This document shows, one piece after another, positions 55,962 through 64,000 of a stretch of 64,000 bases of DNA (the stretch's first letter is position 1; each line of letters starts with the position of its first letter). Source of the DNA: Fischerella muscicola PCC 7414 (GTDB lineage: Bacteria; Cyanobacteriota; Cyanobacteriia; Cyanobacteriales; Nostocaceae); the NCBI RefSeq assembly GCF_000317205.1, contig NZ_AJLK01000156.1:62001-126000 (forward strand), in the 5' to 3' direction. The position numbers were made by a program, and so were the translations under genes. The notes below the pieces were generated by a model. It had not been told where the DNA came from and ran no database searches. It saw only the letters and a list, made by a program, of their open reading frames with translations.

Positions 55962-56116
55962 AGTAACTTTTCTCTCCCGATAGTTTCTATCTTGACTGAA
56001 AATATATAGAAAATGCGATCGCTCTTAAGTACCTATGACTGCCAAAATCTCTTAAAGAGAATATTCTTGAAGCAGTTTGCAGTAGAATTAGTCCTTTAGA
56101 GAGAGGAGGGCAAAAA

Positions 56117-57472
56117 GTGACTCGGGTCATCATCGTGCGCCACGGTCAAAGCACGTATAACACTGAAAAACGTATTCAAGGGCGCACCGATGCGTCTAAA
56201 TTAACTGAAAAAGGTTGTAACGATGCCAGTTTAGTTGGCAAAGCCCTCAGTAATATTTCATTCAATGCTATTTATAGTAGTCCCCTACAGCGAGCTAAAC
56301 AAACAGCAGATATCATCTGGCGATCGCTAGAAAATAATTCTGGGCAGTCTGTTGTTCCTCAAACTTCCAATCTGCTGCTAGAAATTGACTTACCTTTGTG
56401 GGAGAAAATGCTTGTAGCGGAAGTTAAGCAGAAGTTTGCGGAAGATTACCGCATTTGGAAACAGTCGCCCCATCAATTCCAGATGCTTGTTCCAGACAGA
56501 GAGGGAAATAGCCGAGAACATTATCCTGTCTTAGGTTTGTACGAACAAGCACGGCAATTTTGGCAAGAAATTCTGTCCCGCCATCCAGGTCAGACGATTT
56601 TAATAGTAGGGCATAACGGCATTAATCGAGCTTTAATCAGCACAGCACTGGGTATTTCTCCATCTCGCTACCATTCCATCCAACAATCTAACTGCGGCAT
56701 TAGTGTACTCAATTTTGCGGGTGGTTTAGGAGATGCAGTTCAGCTCGAATCTATGAACCAAACCCAACACTTGGGAGATATTCTCCCCTCTGTGCGACCA
56801 AACCATCATGGTGTGCGTTTATTGCTGATCCGTCACGGCGAAACCGAGTGGAATCGCCAAGGTAAATTTCAAGGTCAAATTGATGTTCCTCTCAACGAAA
56901 ATGGTAGGCTACAGGCACAAAAAGCCGCCGCATTTCTCAAAGATGTGGAACTTGATTTTGCCGTTAGCAGTCCGATGCTACGTCCCAAAGAAACTGCTCA
57001 AATCATCTTACAGAACCACAACAGTATCAAGTTAGAATTGCAAGATGGTTTTAGAGAAATTAGCCACGGACTTTGGGAAGGAAAATTAGAATCAGAAATT
57101 GAACAAGAATTTCCGGGAGAGTTAGAACGTTGGCGAACAGTACCAGCCCAAGTACAAATGCCCGCAGGGGAAAATTTGCAACAGGTATGGGAACGCAGCG
57201 TCACAACTTGGCAATCAGTTGTAGAAGCAGCATTGGCAAACCAACTCCAAACCGGGATAGTCGTTGCTCATGATGCTACTAACAAAACTCTGCTTTGCCA
57301 TATTCTAGGTTTGTCACCAGATAATTTTTGGAATTTCCGTCAGGGTAATGGCGCAGTCAGTGTTATAGACTACCCTTCAGGATTGAATGGTTTACCAGTG
57401 TTGCAAGCAATGAATATTACCACTCATTTGGGTGGAGGGGTGCTAGATAAAACCGCAGCAGGGGCGTTGTAA
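56117..57472 (+). CDS. Two-domain histidine phosphatase (phosphoglycerate mutase-like)
   Basis: 451 residues from a GTG at 56117, with GGAGGG about ten bases upstream. Two complete PGAM-type domains in tandem: first VIIVRHGQSTYN (catalytic His9) with LIVGHNGINR near 165; second LLLIRHGETEWN near 240 with VVAHDATNK near 380. Each has the RHG triplet and second histidine, so both may be active. Related cyanobacterial proteins are annotated as broad phosphatases or 2-carboxy-arabinitol-1-phosphatase-like. Ten bases before the dihydroorotase-like gene, so one transcription unit. Confidence 0.85.
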   Translation: MTRVIIVRHGQSTYNTEKRIQGRTDASKLTEKGCNDASLVGKALSNISFNAIYSSPLQRAKQTADIIWRSLENNSGQSVVPQTSNLLLEIDLPLWEKMLVAEVKQKFAEDYRIWKQSPHQFQMLVPDREGNSREHYPVLGLYEQARQFWQEILSRHPGQTILIVGHNGINRALISTALGISPSRYHSIQQSNCGISVLNFAGGLGDAVQLESMNQTQHLGDILPSVRPNHHGVRLLLIRHGETEWNRQGKFQGQIDVPLNENGRLQAQKAAAFLKDVELDFAVSSPMLRPKETAQIILQNHNSIKLELQDGFREISHGLWEGKLESEIEQEFPGELERWRTVPAQVQMPAGENLQQVWERSVTTWQSVVEAALANQLQTGIVVAHDATNKTLLCHILGLSPDNFWNFRQGNGAVSVIDYPSGLNGLPVLQAMNITTHLGGGVLDKTAAGAL

Positions 57473-57482
57473 GAGTTATGTT

Positions 57483-58784
57483 ATGACAAGTGAATTATTA
57501 CAACAAGTACGGATTGTTGACCCGGTTTCTGGCACTGATCAAGTAGCTGATGTGCTGATTGATGATGGTTATATCCAGTCAGTAGCAAATAGTATTTCTG
57601 ATGTGCCAGAAGACACTCTCGTCCAAGACTGTAGTGGATTAGTCTTAGGAACAGGGTTGATAGATTTGTATAGCCATTCAGGAGAACCGGGATTTGAAGA
57701 ACGGGAAACCCTTTGTTCTCTACTAAAAGCAGCGGCGGCTGGTGGCTTCACAAGAATTAGCATCTTACCCGACACATCCCCGGCTGTAGATAACCCGGCG
57801 GTGGTGGCGCAGTTGTTGGAGTTGGGGAGATGGGGAGAAAAAAGCACCCCACTACCCCATCACCCTACCACCCTATCACAAAAGCCCCATCTCAACATCT
57901 GGGGCGCGATCACTCTTGATGTTGCTGGTAAGCAAATGACGGAGTTGGCAGATTTAGCGGTGGCGGGGGTAGTCGGTTTTGCTGATGGTCAGCCTTTGGA
58001 AAATACGGCACTAGTACGGCGAGTGTTAGAGTATCTCCAGCCCTTGGGAAAGCCTGTAGCACTTTGGTGTTGCGATCGCCAACTCAGGTCAAATGGAGTC
58101 ATGCGCGAAGGGCCAGACTCTCTGCGCTTTGGTTTGCCAGGGAATCCTGCTGCTTCTGAAACCTCTGCGATCGCTGCTTTGATCGAATTGGTAGCTGCTA
58201 CGGGGACGCCTGTACACATTATGCGCGTTTCCACAGCCCGCAGCGTCGAACTAATCGCATCGGCAAAAAGTCAAGGCTTACCGATCACCGCTAGCACCAC
58301 TTGGATGCATGTTTTACTTGACACAGAATCACTTAAAAGCTATAATCCAAATTTAAATTTAGATCCGCCCTTGGGTAATCCGAGTGATTTGTTAGCATTG
58401 CGGCAAGCAGTACGCACAGGTATTATAGATGCGATCGCCATTGATCACGCCCCCTATACCTACGAAGAAAAAACTGTAGCATTTGCCGAAGCACCACCGG
58501 GGGCAATAGGTTTAGAGTTAGCGCTACCTTTGTTGTGGCAACATCTGGTAGAAACTGGTGAATTTAGCGCCCTTCAATTGTGGCAAGCATTGAGTAGTCG
58601 TCCGGCGGAGTGTTTAAAACAGAATTTGAGTGCGATCGTTCCTGGACAAAAAGCGGAATTAACATTATTTGATCCGCAGCAAAGCTGGAAAGTTGACAGA
58701 CAAAATCTTCGTACCCTCTCACAGAATACGCCTTGGTTGGGACAACAGTTGACGGGTAGGGTAGTGAAAATTTGGATACCTTAA
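57483..58784 (+). CDS. Dihydroorotase-like protein lacking catalytic histidines
   Basis: 433 residues of the type I dihydroorotase family (amidohydrolase fold). Family landmarks are there: TGLIDLYSHSGEPG near residue 58-70, AAAAGGFTRISILPDTSPAV near 85-101, FADGQPLENT near 166, GNPAASETSAIAALIEL near 220, GIIDAIAIDHAPYTYEEK near 315. But the metal HxH (DPHVHLREPG) reads DLYSHSGEPG, the H-C-E-D motif is WCCDRQL, and the HVSTA histidine is Arg (HIMRVSTA). So it probably does not catalyse, like PyrC' partners of aspartate transcarbamoylase. Residues about 115-134 are a repeat-encoded insert. A second, active dihydroorotase should exist elsewhere. Confidence 0.75.
   Translation: MTSELLQQVRIVDPVSGTDQVADVLIDDGYIQSVANSISDVPEDTLVQDCSGLVLGTGLIDLYSHSGEPGFEERETLCSLLKAAAAGGFTRISILPDTSPAVDNPAVVAQLLELGRWGEKSTPLPHHPTTLSQKPHLNIWGAITLDVAGKQMTELADLAVAGVVGFADGQPLENTALVRRVLEYLQPLGKPVALWCCDRQLRSNGVMREGPDSLRFGLPGNPAASETSAIAALIELVAATGTPVHIMRVSTARSVELIASAKSQGLPITASTTWMHVLLDTESLKSYNPNLNLDPPLGNPSDLLALRQAVRTGIIDAIAIDHAPYTYEEKTVAFAEAPPGAIGLELALPLLWQHLVETGEFSALQLWQALSSRPAECLKQNLSAIVPGQKAELTLFDPQQSWKVDRQNLRTLSQNTPWLGQQLTGRVVKIWIP
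57826..57886. repeat. Octamer-related insert inside the dihydroorotase-like gene
   Basis: GGAGATGGGGAG followed by CCCACTACCCCATCACCCTACCACCCT-type units (reverse complement of the GTGGTGGG family). It encodes a Pro/His/Thr-rich stretch in frame. Confidence 0.8.
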
Positions 58785-59046
58785 ATAATTATCGGTATAT
58801 TAGCCATGATTACGTCAGACACATACCACTGGATTACCAACGGGTAATCTATCTGTGTCTATCGGTGTGTATCGCCTTGCACGGTGGTCGAATAATAAAA
58901 CATGATTTTTGTCACCGCTTGAATTCACATGAAGCGTCATTTTTAATTCGAGTCCAAGGAGTGTTACCCCTCCTGCTATTTTTGGTAAAAACTACTATAA
59001 TTACTTAGACAAGACAACAATTCGTAAAATATAGCTACGCCTAACT

Positions 59047-60021
59047 GTGTTTACAACTGCACTTATTCAACGAGATCAAACCCAACCGGGTGCATTACCA
59101 CTAGATTTATTTGCAGCGATCGAGAGTTTAAAAAAAGAATTGAATGCGGTAATCCTGGCTCATTATTATCAAGAGCCAGATATTCAAGATATTGCAGACT
59201 TTATTGGCGATTCTCTACAACTTTCTAAAGCAGCAGCTGATACCAATGCTGATGTGATCGTTTTTGCTGGCGTTCACTTTATGGCAGAAACAGCCAAGAT
59301 TCTCAATCCCGATAAAATGGTGCTGTTACCAGATGTGAATGCTGGCTGTTCTTTAGCAGATACCTGTCCGCCAAAAGAATTTGCAGAATTTAAAGCAGCG
59401 CATCCCGGACATTTGGTAGTTTCTTATATCAATTGCTCTGCTGAAATTAAGGCGATGAGCGATATTATTTGTACGAGTTCCAACGCTGTCAAAATTGTGC
59501 AGCAGATACCCAAAGATGTGCCGATCATTTTTGCACCAGATCGGAATTTAGGACGGTATGTGATGGAACAGACTGGGCGAGATATGGTGTTATGGCAAGG
59601 TAGCTGCATTGTCCATGAGACTTTTTCGGAAAAGAAAATCGTCCAGTTGAAAATAGCACATCCAGAAGCAGAAGCGATCGCACATCCAGAATGTGAACCT
59701 GCTGTTTTGCGTCACGCTAGTTTCATCGGTTCTACAGCCGCTTTACTAAAGTATTGTCAACAAAGTCCGACTCAAGAATTTATTGTGGCTACGGAACCGG
59801 GAATTATTCATCAGATGCAGAAAGCTGCACCATCCAAGCATTTTATTCCTGCGCCACCAATCAATAATTGCAACTGCAATGAGTGTCCATTTATGCGGTT
59901 GAATACTTTGGAAAAATTGTATTTGGCCATGAAAAATCGTGCGCCGGAAATCACGATGTCTGAAGAGATACGATTGGCGGCGTTGCGTCCAATTCAACGG
60001 ATGTTGGAGATGAGTGTTTAG
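59047..60021 (+). CDS. nadA: Quinolinate synthase NadA
   Basis: 324 residues from GTG at 59047. It condenses iminoaspartate with dihydroxyacetone phosphate to quinolinate in NAD synthesis and carries a [4Fe-4S] cluster. The three cluster cysteines lie in [10 protein letters not shown] (Cys101), HPECEPAVL (Cys216) and the [10 protein letters not shown] segment (about Cys280). [23 protein letters not shown] near residue 38-60 and [12 protein letters not shown] near 75 are hallmark motifs. nadB and nadC are not in the window. Stand-alone gene. Confidence 0.96.
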   Translation: MFTTALIQRDQTQPGALPLDLFAAIESLKKELNAVILAHYYQEPDIQDIADFIGDSLQLSKAAADTNADVIVFAGVHFMAETAKILNPDKMVLLPDVNAGCSLADTCPPKEFAEFKAAHPGHLVVSYINCSAEIKAMSDIICTSSNAVKIVQQIPKDVPIIFAPDRNLGRYVMEQTGRDMVLWQGSCIVHETFSEKKIVQLKIAHPEAEAIAHPECEPAVLRHASFIGSTAALLKYCQQSPTQEFIVATEPGIIHQMQKAAPSKHFIPAPPINNCNCNECPFMRLNTLEKLYLAMKNRAPEITMSEEIRLAALRPIQRMLEMSV

Positions 60022-60150
60022 TTAAGTTTGGTTGGTAGAGATGCGATTTTGTTGTTGCATCTCTATTTTTCAAGTTAGCCATTCACGAGAAAATCTGACC
60101 TATCATCAGATTGATCTCTGTTCTCTGTAGCATATATTTTTTAATAGAAA

Positions 60151-61011
60151 CTAAAATTTACTCTTCTCGGCTTCTTTCTGTGCCGCTTCACTATATTTCT
60201 TATACAATTTAGTCCGAATTTGTGCTTCTTGATAACGACTGTGACTGGGTGGAACATTACCCATTAAATCAGAAGCTCTTTGCCAGTTAGCAGCTATTTC
60301 TAACCATTGAGTTGATGTTTTAGCTATTTTCCCTGCATCGGAAGTTTGGTTAGCAATTCGTACTGCTATTGTAAATGAGTCTTCTGAGTTTGAAGATTTT
60401 GCTGTTGGGGTGAGAGAACTTGTTGTTTCTGGTAGCAAGGGATTTTGTAACTTACCATTTAACACCGCATAAATAATCGAGCTTAATAAGATTAACAATA
60501 AACTTAAACTTAAAGAAAAAAAATTCCAGCCCCAAGCTGAATTCTTGGATTTGTTACTAATTGGTATTGGTTGAGATAATTGAGTTTTACTTAAATGTAT
60601 TTTTCCTGCTTCAGATTTTTGCTCTTGGTAATTATTAATGAATTGTTGAAAAATATTAGGCTGTTCTAATATGATTTCTTCTGACCACAGCAATTGGTTT
60701 TCTGGCTCACGCATAATTTCTTCTAACCACAACAATTGCTGTTCCTGGACTATGCGACTGTTGATCTTGACTTTACGAATGTTACGGGGTTGGATTGATT
60801 CCAGAATTTGCTGAATTTGCTTCACTAAAGTTGATTGCTCTAGTTTATCTAGTGTGGAAGCCTCGCACAAAATTTGTAATACACCATCATGATAAATTGC
60901 TCTGGTTCTCACACCAGAATTTGCTAGTCTTTCATTTAACACTTGAATAATCGCAGCAACGCTACCCTGACGTGCTTGCCAAGCGATATCATTGATTCTG
61001 TTTACCATCAT
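60151..61011 (-). CDS. Single-pass membrane protein of unknown function
   Basis: 286 residues. The N-terminal 115 (DIAWQARQGSVAAIIQVLNE, GVRTRAIYHDGVLQILCEA, then a PRNIRKVKINSRIVQEQQLLW run) form a domain I have seen in several cyanobacterial membrane proteins but cannot name. A two-fold motif, EQQLLWLEEIMREP and NQLLWSEEIILEQP, follows. One membrane helix at about 164-185 (FFSLSLSLLLILLSSIIYAV) is followed by a Ser/Thr-rich stretch and a helical C-terminus (WLEIAANWQRASDLMGNVP...RYQEAQIRTKLYKKY). Topology suggests a cytoplasmic N-domain and a periplasmic tail. Function unknown. Confidence 0.7.
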   Translation of the reverse strand: MMVNRINDIAWQARQGSVAAIIQVLNERLANSGVRTRAIYHDGVLQILCEASTLDKLEQSTLVKQIQQILESIQPRNIRKVKINSRIVQEQQLLWLEEIMREPENQLLWSEEIILEQPNIFQQFINNYQEQKSEAGKIHLSKTQLSQPIPISNKSKNSAWGWNFFSLSLSLLLILLSSIIYAVLNGKLQNPLLPETTSSLTPTAKSSNSEDSFTIAVRIANQTSDAGKIAKTSTQWLEIAANWQRASDLMGNVPPSHSRYQEAQIRTKLYKKYSEAAQKEAEKSKF

Positions 61012-61350
61012 TTGGGAAAGTGCGATCGCTTTTCAGCCGAAATTATTAACCAAAAAATCAGTGAAATCTATTTAGGCTTGTGTTGGATGCAACCAAGCCT
61101 GTACTTGATTGTATGGGTAAAAACACCAGCTTGCCAAATCTGTCTTGAAAATGGCTGTGAGGGTGTAGGGGTGTGTAGACGCGTAGCGGCTTAAGGTAAG
61201 GGTGGAGTGTGTAGACGCGCTCATAGGCTTCCCGTAGGGTGGAGTGTGAGGGGTGTGAGGAGTAGTAGCCATTAACTACTAACCACTAACCAATGTACCA
61301 GACGTGCCATGGCACGTCTGGTACAACCATTAACCACTAACAACCAACCA
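61012..61350. repeat. Repeat-rich gap with a 32-bp perfect palindrome
   Basis: 61160-61265 is a patchwork of GGGTGTG low complexity and GC-rich dispersed elements (TAGACGCGTAGCGGCTTAAG, CTCATAGGCTTCCCGTAGGG). 61294-61325 is the longest copy of the palindrome family: the 20-bp core at 61300-61319 with TGTACC/GGTACA arms, perfect over 32 bp. AACCACTAAC and CAACAACC heptamers follow and run into the lactate-oxidase-like gene's last codons. Confidence 0.9.
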
Positions 61351-62469
61351 TCAACAACCAACCACTAACAAACTAGAATCAATATCTTCCAACTTGGCGC
61401 AACCGCTTAATGCCATTGCCAAATCAAGTTCATTACGTAAAATTTCGATAACATGATCCACGCCAGCTTGTCTGTCTACAGCTAATCCCCACAACACAGG
61501 ACGCCCGACAAGTACAGCTTTTGCCCCCAAGGCTAGAGCTTTAAGAATATCAGTACCTCTACGGATACCGCCGTCTACAATCACCTCAGCACGTCCATCT
61601 ACAGCTTTTACGACTTCCGCTAAAGCATCCAAGGAAGCGATCGCACCATCTAGTTGACGTCCACCGTGATTAGAAACAATGATCACCTTCGCGCCACATG
61701 CAACTGCACGCACAGTATCATCACCGCGTAAAATTCCTTTAATTGCCAAAGGTAAGGGAGATATAGATTGTAACCATTCCAAATCTTGCCAAGTGACTGA
61801 TGGGTCAAGTTGTTGGGCAAAATAAGTAAATAACCCAGATTCTCCCTGTTGCTTAGGAATGTTGAGTCCGCAGAGGGTGGTAAGATTGGCGAGTTGCAAA
61901 CCTGGTGGTAGGGTGAATTGATTGCGTGTATCTCTCTCCCGCCTCCCTAGCACAGGCGCATCGACAGTGACACACAGCGCTTGATAGCCTGCTGCTTCAG
62001 CACGTTCTACTAAAGCACGGGTGAGATTGCGATCGCGATGGATATATAACTGAAACCACAAAGGTGCATCTGGAGTTTGTGAGTGATAAACTTGGGCGAC
62101 TTCTTCAAGACTCTTAGTAGACATCGTACTCAGCACCATACCCACACCTGCACTCGATGCAGCTTTGGCTGTTGCTAATTCTCCATCAGGATCAGCAAGA
62201 CATTGAAATGCCATCGGTGCAATTAACAGAGGCATTTGCAGAGGTTGATCTAAAATCTTGGTTGTGAAGTTGCGGCTACTCACATCAACTAGCACACGGG
62301 GACGAAGTTTGATTCTATCGAAAGCAGCGTGATTATCCCGCAATGTGATTTCATCCCAAGCACCACTAGCATAGTAATCCCAAGTCATAGGAGACAAGCA
62401 CTTCTGGGCTTGCTGTTCGTAATCGAATAAGTTCAGTGGTTTGGTGAAGTACTTTTCTGATTCTTCCAC
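61351..62469 (-). CDS. FMN-dependent 2-hydroxyacid oxidase (lactate/glycolate oxidase-like)
   Basis: 372 residues, an (beta/alpha)8 FMN enzyme. N-terminal LFDYEQQAQKCLSPMTWDYYASGA (substrate Tyr), PLLIAPMAFQCLADPDGE, ALCVTVDAPVLGRRERD (FMN), AIKGILRGDD (catalytic Lys), VSNHGGRQLD near residue 266 (catalytic His, Arg) and VDGGIRRGTD complete the site. It oxidises glycolate or L-lactate; in heterocystous cyanobacteria related enzymes act mainly as L-lactate oxidases protecting nitrogenase from oxygen (established for Nostoc). The last residues LLVVGC are encoded in a heptamer tract. Confidence 0.92.
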   Translation of the reverse strand: MEESEKYFTKPLNLFDYEQQAQKCLSPMTWDYYASGAWDEITLRDNHAAFDRIKLRPRVLVDVSSRNFTTKILDQPLQMPLLIAPMAFQCLADPDGELATAKAASSAGVGMVLSTMSTKSLEEVAQVYHSQTPDAPLWFQLYIHRDRNLTRALVERAEAAGYQALCVTVDAPVLGRRERDTRNQFTLPPGLQLANLTTLCGLNIPKQQGESGLFTYFAQQLDPSVTWQDLEWLQSISPLPLAIKGILRGDDTVRAVACGAKVIIVSNHGGRQLDGAIASLDALAEVVKAVDGRAEVIVDGGIRRGTDILKALALGAKAVLVGRPVLWGLAVDRQAGVDHVIEILRNELDLAMALSGCAKLEDIDSSLLVVGC

Positions 62470-62529
62470 TACAACTCCAATATTAAATTACGTCTGATGT
62501 GGAGATGATCGTTTGTTAGGAAAAAGGAA

Positions 62530-62658
62530 ATGAAGCGTAAGATTATTTTAAACTCTTTGGTTGCCATATCAATTCTTGTAACTGGTTTAGTCATTTCTTC
62601 TAAATCTGGAGCTGAGCCAGCATCTGTCTTTAGACCTTTAATTTTTGATGATGTGTAG
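62530..62658 (+). pseudogene. Truncated secreted small protein, stopped by a dispersed palindrome
   Basis: Short ORF of 42 codons with AAAGGA just before the ATG (spacing is tight). It begins with a signal peptide (MKRKIILNSLVAISILVTGL) followed by VISSKSGAEPASVFRPLIF and D-D-V. The stop codon TAG (62656-62658) lies inside the left arm of the palindrome at 62654-62683, and no homologous continuation appears after it. It looks like the 5' end of a secreted-protein gene cut off by the element. The alternative is a genuine tiny peptide. Confidence 0.45.
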
Positions 62659-62683
62659 AGACGTGCCATGGCACGTCTCTACA
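62654..62683. repeat. Dispersed palindrome, 30 bp
   Basis: TGTAG flanks the exact 20-bp core (62659-62678) followed by CTACA, perfect over 30 bp. Inserted at the end of the small secreted ORF. Confidence 0.92.
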
Positions 62684-62760
62684 TTGCCCTCCTGATAAAG
62701 GTTTTGGTCTTATCTGAACTGTATTGATCTATATTATTCCTAAATCATGAGTGAACAACT

Positions 62761-62793
62761 AGATCCCCGACTTCTTTAAGAAGTCAGGGATCT
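62761..62793. repeat. Hairpin repeat, second copy of the 49684 element
   Basis: AGATCCCCGACTTCTT, one base, AAGAAGTCAGGGATCT: 16+1+16 arms with one mismatch. Close relative of the palindrome at 49684-49716; together they show this is a dispersed element and not only a terminator. Confidence 0.85.
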
Positions 62794-62856
62794 GAATATC
62801 TAAATTTTTGCAATTTCAATTCCAAACAACAACCAAGACAACCAACAATCAATAAT

Positions 62857-64000
62857 TTATCGATTTAAAGGTACTCTAATTAATTGATAAGCACCACTTT
62901 TTCCTAAAGTTTGATAGTTATTTGATTGCAAACCCATTTCTGGAAACTTTTTCGGTTGAGCTAGAACTAATATTGAATCAGATTTTGTTTTATTCACAGC
63001 CTCCTTTTTCACATAATCTCCTGCGGCGGCACTCATTTTGATGTAATTTACGGGACGTTGGCTGTAAAAAACAACTGTGGGTTTTTGGAAGCCAACCATG
63101 ACTAATTCTTCACCTGGTTTTTGGGCTTGGACTGCGATCGCTGATAATTCTCTTAAAGGTAACTGACGTTCTTGATCTATCAAAAACAAAGCTGGAGTTA
63201 GGACAAAAATTAAAGATAGCGCAAACGCCAATAAATTTACACCAATCAAATGACGCCAACGACGACGCAGTATTACCACTGCCAATACCACTGCACACAC
63301 TAACCAGATTACCCCTCCCAATGTTGTCAAACCTGACTGTTGCAGCAGTTGGCGAAATTGTGGTGCAGCCGGATCACTACCTAACAACCGGGGTACGTAA
63401 AACAGTGCTACTGCGATCACTGATACAAATACTACATTTACCCAGCCAGTCCAGAGGAGGAAGGAGAGGGAGGGGGAAGACAAGGGAGAAATTCTTCCTT
63501 GTCCTATTTGCTCCCTTATGCTGCTATCTTTAAACAAATCGCTCCACAAAAGTCCTACTAGGATTGCTGCTGCTGGCATTAAGGGCAGGACGTAGCTAGG
63601 AAGTTTGGTGACAGCTATGGTAAAAAAGCCGAAGATGCTCACAAACCAGAAAAAGGCAAATAAACCAAGTTGTTGCGATCGCTCTTGAGAACACCAATAG
63701 TTGCGCTGCCAAAATTTCAGCCTTGCCATTGATAACGGCAAGTACACTGAGTATGGAGCAAAACCCAGTAATACTACTAGAAAATAAAAATACCAAGGAG
63801 CTGTATGACCATTGACTACTTCTGTAAAGCGTTCAATATTGTGGTAGCCAAAAAACGAGTTAATGTAATTCCAGCCATTGCGCCAAGTCACCAGCAGGTA
63901 CCAAGGCAGTGATAAGCCCAAAATCATCAGTATACCTAGCAAGAGGCGCATTTCTCGCACGACCTCTCGTAATTTGCCTAGATAAAGCAAAAACACGCCG
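62857..64000 (-). CDS. GT39-type (ArnT/PMT-like) glycosyltransferase, C-terminal part (partial)
   Basis: The gene continues past the right edge, so at least the N-terminus with the catalytic Asp motifs is missing. The 381 codons present encode about seven membrane helices (LLLGILMILGLSLPWYLLV; APWYFYFLVVLLGFAPYSVY; FAFFWFVSIFGFFTIAVTKL-type) and a C-terminal soluble part (PGEELVMVGFQKPTVVFYS, LVLAQPKKFPEMG). The segment NGWNYINSFFGYHNIERFTEVVNGHTAPWYFY is typical of lipid-linked-sugar (dolichyl/undecaprenyl-phosphate) glycosyltransferases. KLPSYVLPLMPA is a standard GT39 motif. It likely adds sugars in the periplasm. A purine-rich tract (63452-63490) lies within. Confidence 0.85.
   Translation of the reverse strand, partial: GVFLLYLGKLREVVREMRLLLGILMILGLSLPWYLLVTWRNGWNYINSFFGYHNIERFTEVVNGHTAPWYFYFLVVLLGFAPYSVYLPLSMARLKFWQRNYWCSQERSQQLGLFAFFWFVSIFGFFTIAVTKLPSYVLPLMPAAAILVGLLWSDLFKDSSIREQIGQGRISPLSSPSLSFLLWTGWVNVVFVSVIAVALFYVPRLLGSDPAAPQFRQLLQQSGLTTLGGVIWLVCAVVLAVVILRRRWRHLIGVNLLAFALSLIFVLTPALFLIDQERQLPLRELSAIAVQAQKPGEELVMVGFQKPTVVFYSQRPVNYIKMSAAAGDYVKKEAVNKTKSDSILVLAQPKKFPEMGLQSNNYQTLGKSGAYQLIRVPLNR

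Noticed and set aside
62469-62669. Minus-strand 66-codon ORF next to the oxidase gene
   Set aside because: It is antisense to the signal-peptide ORF at 62530 and has no motif.
1-64000. tRNA, rRNA, tmRNA, RNase P or known riboswitch
   Set aside because: I looked for tRNA-like T-loop and acceptor pairs and for conserved cores and saw none; a tRNAscan/Infernal run would be needed to be certain.

Overview
The window reads as chromosome of a filamentous, probably heterocyst-forming cyanobacterium (Nostocales type). The evidence is gene content plus DNA style. Genes include a SasA clock-output kinase with a KaiB-like N-terminus, an NblB-like HEAT protein, a cyanobacterial group 2 sigma factor, HisZ, DUF760, DUF3891, LpxD and MltA, and many large signalling proteins. 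GCGATCGC octamers (HIP1) are frequent. Intergenic regions are filled with short tandem repeats of 7-8 bp units (STRR type) and small dispersed palindromes. No rRNA, tRNA, CRISPR array, integrase, transposase or prophage was recognised.

Layout. 1-7.1 kb: a BMP-type (nucleoside/lipoprotein-like) ABC importer, with two permeases, an ATPase split by an octamer repeat, and a Tat/lipoprotein-type binding protein. It is interrupted by a Ser/Thr kinase-TPR-WD40 protein and a CD225 + DUF2752 membrane pair. 7.5-11.5 kb: a half-size TauE permease, acetamidase/formamidase, a TM2 protein, a secreted protein and orphan ureG. 11.5-19.7 kb: inositol-phosphatase family enzyme, a deleted histidine-kinase pseudogene, J-domain/TPR protein, hisZ, a DsbD-like/haem-like membrane fusion, DUF3891, an orphan sugar permease and a nuclease lipoprotein. 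19.7-25.1 kb: a 1347-residue hybrid kinase invaded by repeats, a protein with a TIR/deoxyribosyltransferase-like C-terminus and a candidate structured RNA. 25.6-38 kb: envelope and stress genes (mltA, lpxD, two tandem PEP-CTERM proteins, nblB-like, CBS protein, M42 peptidase, class II aldolase, GDSL hydrolase, SLH lipoprotein). 38.9-47.9 kb: sasA, Nudix, DUF760, sigma factor, carB, Dps. 48.6-64 kb: a [2Fe-2S] thioredoxin-fold protein, SUI1, trpB, a KMO-like flavin monooxygenase paired with a DUF697 GTPase, a two-domain histidine phosphatase with a dihydroorotase-like protein that has lost catalytic histidines, nadA, an FMN 2-hydroxyacid oxidase and a partial GT39-type glycosyltransferase.

Most genes stand alone or in pairs. 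The main theme is how repeats reshape genes. Octamer or heptamer tracts lie inside the ABC ATPase (out of frame, a candidate on/off switch), the hybrid kinase, carB and the dihydroorotase homologue. Dispersed palindromes (core AGACGTGCCATGGCACGTCT, six exact copies) sit between genes, and one supplies the stop codon that ends a small secreted ORF. All function calls are from motif reading without database searches.
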